Assembly: GCF_004765785.1 (NCBI RefSeq)
Contig: NZ_SBIT01000007.1
Coordinates: forward strand, 124,001-188,000
Origin: Halorussus ruber
GTDB lineage: Archaea > Halobacteriota > Halobacteria > Halobacteriales > Haladaptataceae
Direction: 5' to 3'
DNA: 64,000 nucleotides
This document shows, in pieces, positions 54,271 through 63,219 of this stretch; the first letter of the stretch is position 1; every line of letters begins with the position of its first letter. The translations under genes were made by a program, and so were the position numbers. The notes under the pieces are model-generated. The model was not told the origin of the DNA. It did no database searches and was given only the letters and a program-made list of their open reading frames with translations.

Positions 54271-55233
54271 ATGAACACCGACCGACGCCGATTTCTGGGC
54301 CTCCTCGCGGGCGTCGCGGCGGGCGGCGCTGGTGCCTCGGCGCTCGCCCGCACCGGCCGGGCCGACGCCGGAGCCACCTTCGCGGCGAGCGACGTGACCG
54401 TTCGGACTCACGACGGCGCGCTGGGCGCGCTGACGATTGCTCCCGCGGGGACCGTCTCGTGGTCGGGCCTCGAGGAGCCCGCCGAGAACGCGGCGCTGGT
54501 GCTGTACGCAAAACTCGACTCGGCGCTCCGGTACCGAGAACTCGACGGCCAGCGCCTCGACGCCGCCGGACTCCACGGCGAGACGGAATTTCGGTTCGAG
54601 ACGCGCGACCTCCTCGACGGACGGGGGTTCTCGCCCGCCGACTTCACGCCCGACGACGGCGAGCGCCGGACTCGGACCGTCCGACTCAGACTCGGCGTCA
54701 CGGTGTTCGGCGCAGACGAGACGGTCTTGACCTCCGGGTACGCCGACGCGACGTTCGACGTGACGGTCGAGAACCGCCCCGAGGAGACGGGGGCCGACGG
54801 CCGGGCCAACACCGGCGGCGAGGCCGAGAACGGCGGCGGGAGACCCACCGAAACCACCACCGAGACGACAACCACCACCGAGGAGACGGAAACCACCACC
54901 GAGGAGATGGAAACCACCACCGAGACCACGACTGCCGAAACGACCACCGCGACTGAAACCACCCCAGCCGAGACCACGACCACTACGACCGAAACCACCG
55001 CGACCACGTCCGAGACTACCACGACCGAAACCACCGCGACCACTACGACCGAGGCGACCACCGAGAGGGGCGACGGAGGAGACGACGGCGGGAAGGACGG
55101 GAGAAATAAAAACAGTGGGGGAGAAAAGGAAAATAGTAGTAAAGTAGATAGAAAATATAGTGAAGAAAATAAAAACAATGCCAGCGAGCGGAGCGACGCT
55201 GTCGCTTCGCTCGCGTCCGCTACCGGGGAGTGA
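54271..55233 (+). CDS. Tat-exported protein with Thr/Glu-rich stalk (paralogue 2)
   Basis: 320 residues. Tat signal DRRRFLGLLAGVAAGGAGAS. Residues 30-170 are the domain shared with the preceding gene (APAGTVSWSGLEEPAENAAL). From about 190 it becomes a TETTT-type low-complexity stalk, as in O-glycosylated surface proteins, then an Asn/Lys/Ser-rich end. The DNA of that end (55105-55190) is abruptly AT-rich (AAATAAAAACAGTGG, AAAATAGTAGTAAAGTAGAT), unlike anything nearby, before returning to GC-rich codons for the last 15 residues. Confidence 0.75.
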   Translation: MNTDRRRFLGLLAGVAAGGAGASALARTGRADAGATFAASDVTVRTHDGALGALTIAPAGTVSWSGLEEPAENAALVLYAKLDSALRYRELDGQRLDAAGLHGETEFRFETRDLLDGRGFSPADFTPDDGERRTRTVRLRLGVTVFGADETVLTSGYADATFDVTVENRPEETGADGRANTGGEAENGGGRPTETTTETTTTTEETETTTEEMETTTETTTAETTTATETTPAETTTTTTETTATTSETTTTETTATTTTEATTERGDGGDDGGKDGRNKNSGGEKENSSKVDRKYSEENKNNASERSDAVASLASATGE

Positions 55234-55242
55234 CCGACGTCG

Positions 55243-55773
55243 ATGGCTCGAAGGGCGTTCCTCTCGGCGGTGCTCACCAAGCGCGGCGTCATCCTCGCGC
55301 TCGTCGTCGGGGTCGCGCTCCTCGGGGCGGGATTCGGCTTCCTGCCGGCGCTCCTCGGCGGGTCGGACGACCCCGGAGGCCCGGCGGACGGGGCGACGCC
55401 GACCGCGTCGGCGTCGGGTGAGACCGCCGAAACCGCGAGCGAGGAGAGCGGAACCGGGACAGTTGCGGAGCGCGGCGAGACGCCAGCGTCAGTTGCCACC
55501 ACCGAGCGGTCGGACGGAACCGCGGGGTCCGACGGCGGGACGGCCGGGCGAACGCTGACGACGGACTCCGCGGGGACTGCCGACGGGACTGCCGAGGACG
55601 GGACTGAGGACGACGAACCCGACGACGAGACGGGCAACGGACCCGCCGAGGTAGGCGTCCGCGCCGAGAGCAACGCCTCGGCGTCGTCGCTGGCGGACTA
55701 CCCCAGCAGGAGTCGGAGGTTGAACGCGGTCGTGAACCCGCCGAACGCCGCGAGGACCGCGGGCGGCGCGTAG
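55243..55773 (+). CDS. Membrane-anchored low-complexity acidic protein
   Basis: 176 residues. One N-terminal helix (GVILALVVGVALLGAGFGFL) is followed by Thr/Glu/Gly/Asp-rich sequence with no fold (TASASGETAETASEESGTGT pattern). It starts 9 bp after the Tat-stalk gene, so the three secreted or anchored proteins may be one operon. Its last 75 bp overlap the convergent DUF5658 gene, so the true end, or the gene itself, is uncertain. Confidence 0.5.
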   Translation: MARRAFLSAVLTKRGVILALVVGVALLGAGFGFLPALLGGSDDPGGPADGATPTASASGETAETASEESGTGTVAERGETPASVATTERSDGTAGSDGGTAGRTLTTDSAGTADGTAEDGTEDDEPDDETGNGPAEVGVRAESNASASSLADYPSRSRRLNAVVNPPNAARTAGGA

Positions 55774-56057
55774 ACCACCACCGGGTCGTCGGTGTCGTCC
55801 ATCGCGTGGGCCTGCACCCCGACGCAGACGACGAACACGCCGATTTTCAGGCCGACGAGTCCGGCGAGGCCGAAGGTGTCCACGGCGGCCCGAACCAGCG
55901 CGTTGGCCTCGCCGACCGACGAATCGAACGACAGGAGCGTGATGGTGGTCACCACGTCGCCGACGCCGTAGGTCGCGGCGGCGACGATCCAGAGCCAGTA
56001 GAACCGGTCGGTCTGCCCCTCGAACGCGGTGCCGTCGAGCCGCTCCGAATCAGCCAT
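55698..56057 (-). CDS. DUF5658-like small membrane protein
   Basis: 119 residues from the ATG giving MADSERLDGTAFEG. Three hydrophobic helices: FYWLWIVAAATYGVGDVVTT, LAGLVGLKIGVFVVCVGVQA and VVYAPPAVLAAFGGFTTAFN. The WxxxxATYGxGDxxTT opening is typical of these haloarchaeal proteins. Function is unknown. It is divergent from the Nudix gene (105 bp between starts). Confidence 0.8.
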   Translation of the reverse strand: MADSERLDGTAFEGQTDRFYWLWIVAAATYGVGDVVTTITLLSFDSSVGEANALVRAAVDTFGLAGLVGLKIGVFVVCVGVQAHAMDDTDDPVVVYAPPAVLAAFGGFTTAFNLRLLLG

Positions 56058-56162
56058 TCGGTGACACGTACCGAGACCGACAGTAAATTCCTGTCGGTCG
56101 GGGACCTCCTCCCGAGAAGCGGAAGCAGAAGCGGTTTTTCTCCCCGGGTCGAATTCACGAGC

Positions 56163-56705
56163 GTGACAGTCACCGAGCGCTCGCGCCGCCGAGTAGAGGA
56201 CGCGCTCGACCGCCTCCGGGGAGCGTACGGTGACGAGGAAATCGACGTAGTCGAGAAGACGTGGCACCATCCGCCGGAGGCCTACGAAGGCGTCCGCCGA
56301 CGATTCGAGGCCGGAACCCTCGGCGGGGGCGGCGTCTGGACCACCGACGAGGAGGGCCGGGTACTGTTGGTCCGTCACGAGGGCGACACCGCGTGGAGCG
56401 ACCCCGGTGGCAAGCAGGAACCCGGCGAGAGTCTGGCGGCGGGTGCCCGGCGCGAGACCCGCGAGGAGACCGGCGTCGAGGTCGAACTCACGGGCGTCCG
56501 GCAGGTCCACCGCATCGAGATTCGAGACGAGAGCGGAGACGAGTTGCCGATTCATCGACTCATCGTCATCTTCGACGGCGAGCGCGTCTCGGGGGAGACA
56601 CGTCCTCGGGAGGGCGAAATCGCCGAGGTGCGGTGGTGGCGCGAGCGCCCCGACGACCTGCTGTACCCGGAACTGGCCGAGTTTCCGATTCCGGCGGAAG
56701 ACTGA
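56163..56705 (+). CDS. Nudix hydrolase
   Basis: 180 residues from a GTG giving MTVTERSRRRVED; no ATG is better placed. The Nudix box GKQEPGESLAAGARRETREE plus TGVE is complete, with all Glu ligands. It follows a helical N-terminal domain of about 60 residues. Substrate unknown (ADP-ribose, NADH or modified NTPs are typical). It is convergent with egsA. Confidence 0.9.
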   Translation: MTVTERSRRRVEDALDRLRGAYGDEEIDVVEKTWHHPPEAYEGVRRRFEAGTLGGGGVWTTDEEGRVLLVRHEGDTAWSDPGGKQEPGESLAAGARRETREETGVEVELTGVRQVHRIEIRDESGDELPIHRLIVIFDGERVSGETRPREGEIAEVRWWRERPDDLLYPELAEFPIPAED

Positions 56706-56718
56706 CGAAGCGCGTGTG

Positions 56719-57768
56719 TCAGATAACGCCCGTCGTGTCGGCCGCCTCGATGGCGGCGTCCTCGCTCATCCCGTTGCCCAGAATCGTGTAGCGGTCTCGA
56801 ATCTCGTGGGCCGCGGTCAGCGCGGCGACGACCGTCTCGGGGTCGATGCCCAACTCCTCGGCGGTGGTCGGCGCACCGATGGTTTCGAGCGCCCGTCGGA
56901 CGCCCTGCCAGTTGCCGCCGTGGAGGTACTCGGCGATGATGGTGCCGACCCCGACCTGATGGCCGTGGAGCGCGGCGTCGGGGACCATCCGGTCGAGTTG
57001 GTGGGAAAAGAGGTGTTCCGCGCCCGAGGCAGGCCGCGAGGAGTCCGCGATGGACATCGCCACGCCCGAGGAGACCAGCGCCTTGACGACCACCCACGAC
57101 GACTGCTCTAACCCCTGCTTGATGGAGTCGGCGTTGTCCACCAGCATCTCGGCGGTCATCTCGGCCAGCGCCGCCGAGTAGTGCGAATACTCGACGTTCT
57201 GGAGTCGGTTGGCCAGCCGCCAGTCCTTGACCGCGGTGTAGTTGCTGATGATGTCCGCACAGCCTGCGGTGGTGAGTCGCCACGGCGCGTCGGCCAGAAT
57301 CTCGGTGTCCGCGACGACCGCTAGCGGCGGCTCGGCGGCCACGCTGTGTCGAGTGTCGCCCTCGGGGACCGACCCGCGCCCCGAGACGATGCCGTCGTGG
57401 CTCGCCGCCGTGGGGACCGAGACGAACCCGGTTCCGAGGTCGTCGCTGGCCATCTTGGCGATGTCGATGGCTTTGCCGCCGCCGACGCCGACGAGGTAGC
57501 CAGCGTCCACGTCCTCGGCGACTTCGATGACGCGTTGGACCGACTCGAAACTCGCCTCCGAAATCTCGACGATTGCGGGGTCGTCGCCCGCCTCCTCGAA
57601 GTCCGCCGCGACGCGTTCGGCGGCGACCTCGCGGGGCGTGGGGCTGGTCACGACCAGCGGCCGCCCCTGCAGGTGGAGTTCCGAGACGGCCTCGACGGTG
57701 CGGTCGAGGACGCCGTGGCCGACTACCACGTTGCGTGGCAGACGAATCCACGTCGATTTGTCGAACAT
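56719..57768 (-). CDS. egsA: sn-glycerol-1-phosphate dehydrogenase
   Basis: 349 residues. It makes sn-glycerol-1-phosphate from dihydroxyacetone phosphate, setting the archaeal stereochemistry of membrane lipids. GVGGGKAIDIAKMA is the NAD(P) loop; VPTAASHDGIVSG, GCADIISNY, GAEHLFSHQLD and LHGHQVGVGTII supply the zinc ligands (Asp and two His). Full length. The presence of the gene is strong evidence for an archaeal host. Confidence 0.97.
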   Translation of the reverse strand: MFDKSTWIRLPRNVVVGHGVLDRTVEAVSELHLQGRPLVVTSPTPREVAAERVAADFEEAGDDPAIVEISEASFESVQRVIEVAEDVDAGYLVGVGGGKAIDIAKMASDDLGTGFVSVPTAASHDGIVSGRGSVPEGDTRHSVAAEPPLAVVADTEILADAPWRLTTAGCADIISNYTAVKDWRLANRLQNVEYSHYSAALAEMTAEMLVDNADSIKQGLEQSSWVVVKALVSSGVAMSIADSSRPASGAEHLFSHQLDRMVPDAALHGHQVGVGTIIAEYLHGGNWQGVRRALETIGAPTTAEELGIDPETVVAALTAAHEIRDRYTILGNGMSEDAAIEAADTTGVI

Positions 57769-57919
57769 ACCCGCTACTCTCTTGCGGGCGGGGAAAACAG
57801 TTTACCTCTCTGCCGGGGTGTGCGTGCCCTCGACAGGCGGTGGCAGGCTGGCGGTGGTGTCAGGCGATGATGGGCCGACAGGGCGAGCAGGCGGCGTCGA
57901 GAGAATGCTCCGGAGGGAA

Positions 57920-57933
57920 ACAAATATATTTGT
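57920..57933. promoter_or_regulatory. AT-rich perfect palindrome upstream of egsA
   Basis: ACAAATATATTTGT is a perfect 14-bp palindrome, and GGAAACAAATAT / ATATGTTTCC extends a looser symmetry to 57954. It lies 150 bp upstream of egsA and 50 bp after the stop of the upstream membrane protein. It may be an operator, a promoter or a transcript end. Confidence 0.4.
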
Positions 57934-57982
57934 TAGAGGCTCAAATATGTTTCCTGAGGACAACAGCACAATCGTCTGCGCC

Positions 57983-58654
57983 TTACTCTCGTAGCGTCCC
58001 GCGCGAGGAGCGCCACTCCGACTTCGCCGGGCACTGGTCCTTCCGGAGCGCGTGGCGGACCGCCAGCACGTGTCGGGCGAACGCCGCGACCGCCAGCAGG
58101 GCCGCGCCGACGACCGCGTTCTGCGAGAAGCCCGCAATCGGTCCCGCGACGAACCACTCGGGGAAGAACACCGCGCCGGAGACGACGAGGAACCACGCCG
58201 TCGCGCCCGCGGCCTGTAACACCGCGAGTCCGATAGTCGCGCGCTGGACCAGCGACGCGCGCAGAGTTCGACCGCGGACGACGTTGTCCGCCGCGGTGAG
58301 CCGCGGCACCAGCGCGACGGCGAGCGCGAGTCCGGCCCCGACGACCCCGAGGAGGCTGTCGGCGAACTGGACCGCTGCGAGCCAGCCGACCCACAGCAGG
58401 GTCTCGGCGAGCGCGAGTCCGGCGACCGCTTGGGCCGGAATCGGCCGACTCCATCCGTTGACCGTGACGTGCGACAGCAACGCCTCTACCAGCATCCCGG
58501 CTGAGAGGCCGACCACCCCGACCAGCGCCGTCGCGGAAACCGGCTCGGCGTCGCCCACCAGCCCGAGCCAGACCGACAGCGCCGTAACCTCGACGACCGT
58601 CAGGAGGACCACCCCGACTCCTCTGACGGTCGCCCGTATGGCCTCGCGTATCAT
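57983..58654 (-). CDS. Polytopic membrane protein of unknown function
   Basis: 223 residues from the ATG giving MIREAIRATVRGVG. About six hydrophobic helices (VVLLTVVEVTALSVWLGLVG, ATALVGVVGLSAGMLVEALL, AVAGLALAETLLWVGWLAAV, LLGVVGAGLALAVALVPRL and others). The C terminus is basic (ALRKDQCPAKSEWRSSRG). No family is recognised; it has no clear transporter motif. Confidence 0.75.
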   Translation of the reverse strand: MIREAIRATVRGVGVVLLTVVEVTALSVWLGLVGDAEPVSATALVGVVGLSAGMLVEALLSHVTVNGWSRPIPAQAVAGLALAETLLWVGWLAAVQFADSLLGVVGAGLALAVALVPRLTAADNVVRGRTLRASLVQRATIGLAVLQAAGATAWFLVVSGAVFFPEWFVAGPIAGFSQNAVVGAALLAVAAFARHVLAVRHALRKDQCPAKSEWRSSRGTLRE

Positions 58655-58922
58655 CGTCGGACCGGCGAGGACGGAGACGTTCGGCGGCGACGATACAGTA
58701 GCATAGTCCGACGAACGATTGCAGGGGTGTTTGTTATCAACCGCCTGAAAGCGGTAGCGCAGCCCTGCGAACGGTCTCAAACCCGGATTAACGCCCCGCT
58801 CGGCGGCTTCAGAAATCGAGAGTCGAGTATACGATTTCCACCCGACACGATTGTAGGGAGAGGACGGTCTGACGCTCGCCGGAGAGACAGTCTGACTCCC
58901 AGGAGAAACGGTCTGTCCCGAT

Positions 58923-59912
58923 TCAGAGCGTGTCCAGCACGCCCAGCACGCGCTCCTCGGCCTCGCGGCCGGGGTCGTACTCGCTCCCGTCGCGGTCGCT
59001 GTCGAGGGACTCCTCGACCGTCTTCTCCATCGCCTCGTCGAGCGGCGTCGAATCCCACCCGAGGGCGGCCAACTTGTTCGTGTCCAGCACGTGGGGGTAG
59101 TCTCGATAGAGGATGAAGTCCTCGAACGAGAGGTCCGCCGCGGCGAGTTCGCGCTCTCCGGCGTGGACGATGTCGATTTGGGTATCCAGCGCGTCCGCGA
59201 CGAGTTCCAGCATCTCGTCTATCGTCACGATGCGGCGGTCCCCGACGTTGTAGGACTCGCCGGGCGTGCCCTCCTCGGCGACGGTCCGGAGCGCACTCGC
59301 CACGTCCTCGACGTAGGCGCGGTGCCAGACGTTGTCGCCGTCGCCGGGCACGACCACGCGGTCGTAGTTGGCGACTCGGTGAATCCAGTAGTCCAGTCGC
59401 TCGGTGTAGTCGTGGGGGCCGTAGACGATGCAGGGCCGGACGCTGTAGGCGTTGACGCCCCGCTCTGCCGCGGCCCGAATCGCTCGGTCGCCCTCGGCTT
59501 TGCGGTTGCCGTAGGTCTCACCCGAGTCGTCGGTGGCCTGTTCCATCGTGCAGGGCCGGAGTTCGGTCTCGCCCTCGCGCTTGGGAATCTCCTCTCTGCC
59601 GTAGGCGTCGCCCGACGAGATGTAGACGTAGGCGTCCGCGTCGGAGAAAATCTCGGTCGCGGCCCGGACCTCGCGGGGTTTGTAGGCCACGCAGTCGAAG
59701 ACGGCGTCGGGTTCGACCTCGCGGCGGGCCTGTTCGAGCGCCGATTCGTTGGTCCGGTCGCCCTCGTGGTGAGAGACGCCCTCGGTGTCGGCGAAGGGGT
59801 TGTCGTGGTTCCCGCGGTTGAAGATGGTCACGTCGTAACCGTGGTCGAGCAACTCCGAGACGAGGTGGCGGCCGATGAATCGCGTGCCGCCGACGACGAG
59901 TGCGGTGTCCAT
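58923..59912 (-). CDS. NAD-dependent epimerase/dehydratase (extended SDR)
   Basis: 329 residues. MDTALVVGGTRFIGRHLVSE carries the GxxGxxG NAD loop (GTRFIG). YVYISSGDAYG holds the catalytic Ser, and ETYGNRKAEGD the Y-x3-K pair. The pattern VRPCIVYGPHDYTERLDYW fits nucleotide-sugar epimerases or plant-type CSP41-like SDRs. Substrate unknown; candidate for sugar metabolism in surface glycan synthesis. Confidence 0.9.
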   Translation of the reverse strand: MDTALVVGGTRFIGRHLVSELLDHGYDVTIFNRGNHDNPFADTEGVSHHEGDRTNESALEQARREVEPDAVFDCVAYKPREVRAATEIFSDADAYVYISSGDAYGREEIPKREGETELRPCTMEQATDDSGETYGNRKAEGDRAIRAAAERGVNAYSVRPCIVYGPHDYTERLDYWIHRVANYDRVVVPGDGDNVWHRAYVEDVASALRTVAEEGTPGESYNVGDRRIVTIDEMLELVADALDTQIDIVHAGERELAAADLSFEDFILYRDYPHVLDTNKLAALGWDSTPLDEAMEKTVEESLDSDRDGSEYDPGREAEERVLGVLDTL

Positions 59913-60117
59913 GCCCGGGCTTGGTCGCCCCGTTTGAAAGGCCTACTGGAGTCGGAAATCCGCCCGGACGACCGAATTTGACGAATCGACAGTTCTCTCT
60001 GAGAACCGAAACGATTGCTTCGGGCTCGCGGAAAAATCCACCGCATCGTCCTACTTTCGCCTGATTTGCGCGAATCGGGTACAACGTTTATCAATGAAAA
60101 CCACGAATAAGAGTAGC

Positions 60118-60882
60118 ATGGGACAGAGAGAGGCCGAGTCAGACGGAATCGAAATTCGGGAAGCCGAAACCGGTGACGTCGAGGGGATTCGAAACGTCGC
60201 GCTGGAGTCGCTCCGCGCGTCCTACGCCGACGTCCTCGACGAGGAGGTCATCGAAACGGCGGTCGAGAAGTGGTACGACGACGACGCGATGGACGCCGAA
60301 CTCGAAGAGGAGGGGATGCTCTACCTCGTCGCCGTCGCGGGCGACACCGTCGTGGGGTTCTCCCAGAGTCTGGTCCCCTCCGAGGACTCCACCGGGACCA
60401 TCCTCTGGTTGCACGTGGACCCCGACAACCGCGACCAGGGCGTCGGCTCGACCCTGCTGAAACACACCCAAGCCGTCCTCTCGGAGCGCGGCGTCGAACA
60501 CGTCGCCGCGGAGGTGCTGGCGGGCAACGAGAACGGGACTCAGTTCTACGAGGCGAACGGCTTCGAGCGGACCACCGAGCACGAGACCGAAATCGGCGAC
60601 GGGACCTACACGGAAGTCGTCTACGTCCAAGAGGGCAAGGAGAAGTTCGAGGCCCGCGAGTACGACGGCCAGACCCTCTACGTCAACTGGGTCGAGAGCG
60701 ACCGCGGGTCGAAAGCCCCGTTCTACGCGGCCTACAGCGACGAGGGCGGCGAGGACCTCTTCGGCTACTTCTGTTCGAACTGCGAGAGCTTCGACACCGC
60801 GATGGACTCGATGGAGCGACTGGAGTGCAATAACTGTGGGAATACGAAGAAGCCGGTTCGGTGGGACGCCTCGTATCTATAG
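60118..60882 (+). CDS. GNAT N-acetyltransferase fused to C-terminal zinc ribbon (DUF5816-like)
   Basis: 254 residues from the ATG giving MGQREAESDGIEIREAE. The GNAT domain (about 10-170) includes LHVDPDNRDQGVGSTLLKHT, the acetyl-CoA pyrophosphate loop, and FYEANGFERT. The C-terminal 85 residues have two C-x2-C pairs (FCSNCESF and ECNNCGN) that should bind zinc, matching a domain found alone in other haloarchaeal proteins. The acceptor is unknown. It is the last GC-rich gene before the low-GC pair. Confidence 0.88.
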   Translation: MGQREAESDGIEIREAETGDVEGIRNVALESLRASYADVLDEEVIETAVEKWYDDDAMDAELEEEGMLYLVAVAGDTVVGFSQSLVPSEDSTGTILWLHVDPDNRDQGVGSTLLKHTQAVLSERGVEHVAAEVLAGNENGTQFYEANGFERTTEHETEIGDGTYTEVVYVQEGKEKFEAREYDGQTLYVNWVESDRGSKAPFYAAYSDEGGEDLFGYFCSNCESFDTAMDSMERLECNNCGNTKKPVRWDASYL

Positions 60883-60899
60883 CCTGCTAACACCGACAC

Positions 60900-61991
60900 C
60901 TACTCTTCGAACTCAGAGAGTTCAGTCTGCTTTCCGATTTCGGATACAGCTTTTTGTTTGCAGTCTTCGCGTAACTCGTCTTTTAGACCTTTAATCCGCC
61001 ATTTCACCCATTTGTTTTCTAAAGCTTTTTCAAGGTCATCACGAGCAGTATAATTTGAGACAATTTTGTACTCAGCACGGTCATCCTCCCATTCAGACAA
61101 GAAGTTGATATTCTTACCACCTTCAATCAAATCATCAACGATTCTCTGAATACGGTCTTCCCGGTAATTTAATGTACTATTTGATACATATTCTGCGATA
61201 TCTTTACGGTCTACACATGGATACCGTTCTTCAACCCGACGTGCTTGAACAACGATCCGAAGTCTATCAACGATTGTAGAAGTGGGTAAGATATCTGCCT
61301 GACCGAAACTTGTCCTAATCCGGTCTAACTCGGAGTTGAGAGTTTGTACAGAATGGGTAAGTCTTCGATCAAGTTCTGCTAGCATTTTATCTGGTTGTTC
61401 GGATGAGAGATTATCGGGGAACGTCTTTGGTCTAGCTTGATTCACCCATAACGTATCAGAGTGAGGATCAATAACCCATGTGATGATATCTTCTCCCTCT
61501 GCGGCAATCTCTCTCGCAATTTTATCCCCGTGTTGGACATATGTCACCAATACGAATTCAAAATGGGTGATATCATCTCCAAGATACTCCTCTTCTAAAT
61601 ACTCTTTATGCTGATTGGCTTGTTCTTTTCGTTCAGATAGTTCATTTACCACCCTTGTTGCATTGCTCGGAATGGATGATTTAGCTTCGCCCAAGATAAC
61701 ATGGCCATCCATATCATAGAGAAGGAAGTCAACATTTTGAACTCCTAATTCCTCAAGTGGTTCGGCAGTAATGAATTTGTATCCTGCTGGGGCACCCTCA
61801 GCAAAGGGGAAGATCGCGTAGCTGATTAGTTTACGATGTTGACGTTGAGTGTCAATTTCTTTTCGTAGGTTTTCGCGCTTCGATTTCTCTGGAAACTCCC
61901 TGAGTTTCTGTTCAATACATTTTCCATATATACCTCGAAACTTAGTCTCATGACCCTCTGGCACCGATTCAGGAGGATCAATGTTAGTCAT
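60900..61991 (-). CDS. PD-(D/E)xK nuclease-like protein, second gene of low-GC pair
   Basis: 363 residues. NVDFLLYDMDGHVILGEAKS gives the restriction-nuclease signature: D88, then E102-x-K104 at the end of the next strand. A winged-helix-like part (RKDIAEYVSNSTLNYREDRI to about 320) lies in the C-terminal third. No trace of a methylase is nearby. Codon use is strongly AT-biased against the GC-rich flanks. The start lies 1 nt after the stop of the upstream gene, so both are read from one transcript. The likely role is DNA cleavage in defence; this is inference. Confidence 0.75.
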   Translation of the reverse strand: MTNIDPPESVPEGHETKFRGIYGKCIEQKLREFPEKSKRENLRKEIDTQRQHRKLISYAIFPFAEGAPAGYKFITAEPLEELGVQNVDFLLYDMDGHVILGEAKSSIPSNATRVVNELSERKEQANQHKEYLEEEYLGDDITHFEFVLVTYVQHGDKIAREIAAEGEDIITWVIDPHSDTLWVNQARPKTFPDNLSSEQPDKMLAELDRRLTHSVQTLNSELDRIRTSFGQADILPTSTIVDRLRIVVQARRVEERYPCVDRKDIAEYVSNSTLNYREDRIQRIVDDLIEGGKNINFLSEWEDDRAEYKIVSNYTARDDLEKALENKWVKWRIKGLKDELREDCKQKAVSEIGKQTELSEFEE

Positions 61992-61992
61992 A

Positions 61993-63090
61993 TTAAGAGG
62001 CAGACTGGGTTTCGTAGAGGTGCATCTTTGCCCCGCCGTCTAACAGCTGTATTATAGCTAAATAAAACTCTACGAGGGAGGGAAATGAACAATCTTGCTT
62101 TGGAACAATGCGCATTGAATCTTCGGTAGCACTTACGTTAAAAAGCGATCCTCTAGTCTCATCAGCTACCTGTGCAGAAAAATCAAGTGAACCCGCTTCT
62201 GCTGTGACATCCGAAAAGCTAAAATTCAGTTCATCGCTATTTCTAGTCCCTCGAAGAAAATTCTCGGCTTGCAACAGGGTAACCTCTTGATCGAAGACAA
62301 TTTCTCCCGAGCTAACTTCCGGTACTGTAATTTTCAAGTTTCCCGGCATCACCTCTTTTTTTTCGAATTTTATGCTTCTAGCAACATCTCGTAAGTTAAG
62401 GACGTTTTGAACAACTTCGCGCACTAGTTCAAATAGAATCTCAAAGCTTTCTTTATTTATCGTTAAGAGAGTAAACTTCCCAGAAGTATCAATTTTGATT
62501 TGAACATTTTCGTGTTCGTACTGAATTCGAGTTGGAACGACTCCATACTCATCCCGAAACTCATCTAATCGCTCTCTTCCGTCGATACCTCTATACTCAA
62601 TTTCACGGTCAACATCCGGACGAATTCTTGCATCTGCTAAGCTAGGAACTCGCTTAGATTTAAATTCTGATATACGCATGTCCTCATACCGAGAAAGAAC
62701 AATTTCATTCATTTGCTGAAAGTCTTCGGTCATAATTGGCATTGGGGAGAGATGCTCACTTCGTTCAAAAACAGGTTGAAGTGATTGTCTTATTGCTTCT
62801 TCAGTTTCGGCAGTAATGATCATTTGGAGATCTTGTTCGTACTCACCAACGTAGAATTCAGCTATCTGTTCCGCACCTTTTCGATTCACATATTCCCCCA
62901 CAAACTTTGTAACCTCTCCGAAATCCTCAACTTCATAATGCCCCTCTAGATATTCTTCCCATCCATCCTCAGAAAGATAGAAGAAGGATTTAATCTGATT
63001 ATAGTGATAGCCCTTTAGCACAGATTCAGATGACTCTATGATAACCCGGCAGAACTCACGTAGTGTATATTGGTCATCTGGAATGTGCAT
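61993..63090 (-). CDS. Uncharacterised partner protein, first gene of low-GC pair
   Basis: 365 residues. I recognise no domain. The N-terminal part is helical and aromatic (DDQYTLREFCRVIIESSESV, SFFYLSEDGWEEYLEGHYEV); residues 200-250 hold VQIKIDTSGKFTLLTINKES and a hydrophobic helix; the C-terminal part is beta-rich (LKITVPEVSSGEIVFDQEVT, LDFSAQVADETRGSLFNVSA). No signal peptide or membrane helix. It is likely the recognition or regulatory partner of the nuclease-like protein because the genes are 1 nt apart and share the same unusual base composition. Confidence 0.7.
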   Translation of the reverse strand: MHIPDDQYTLREFCRVIIESSESVLKGYHYNQIKSFFYLSEDGWEEYLEGHYEVEDFGEVTKFVGEYVNRKGAEQIAEFYVGEYEQDLQMIITAETEEAIRQSLQPVFERSEHLSPMPIMTEDFQQMNEIVLSRYEDMRISEFKSKRVPSLADARIRPDVDREIEYRGIDGRERLDEFRDEYGVVPTRIQYEHENVQIKIDTSGKFTLLTINKESFEILFELVREVVQNVLNLRDVARSIKFEKKEVMPGNLKITVPEVSSGEIVFDQEVTLLQAENFLRGTRNSDELNFSFSDVTAEAGSLDFSAQVADETRGSLFNVSATEDSMRIVPKQDCSFPSLVEFYLAIIQLLDGGAKMHLYETQSAS

Positions 63091-63106
63091 CGGGAACTGA
63101 AGTCTT

Positions 63107-63118
63107 CTCTTATCAAAT
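63107..63118 (-). promoter_or_regulatory. TATA-like element of the low-GC operon
   Basis: On the minus strand TTTGATAAGA is centred about 24-25 bp upstream of the ATG at 63090, consistent with leaderless transcription of the two-gene operon. Confidence 0.4.
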
Positions 63119-63219
63119 CATGACACGGAGGGGTACATATTAGTTGCCCATTCGGAGTGGAAGTGAAACTGAAGCGCTTCTGCTTAGACCTTCAACTATC
63201 GTGAGATAGAAAATAACCG

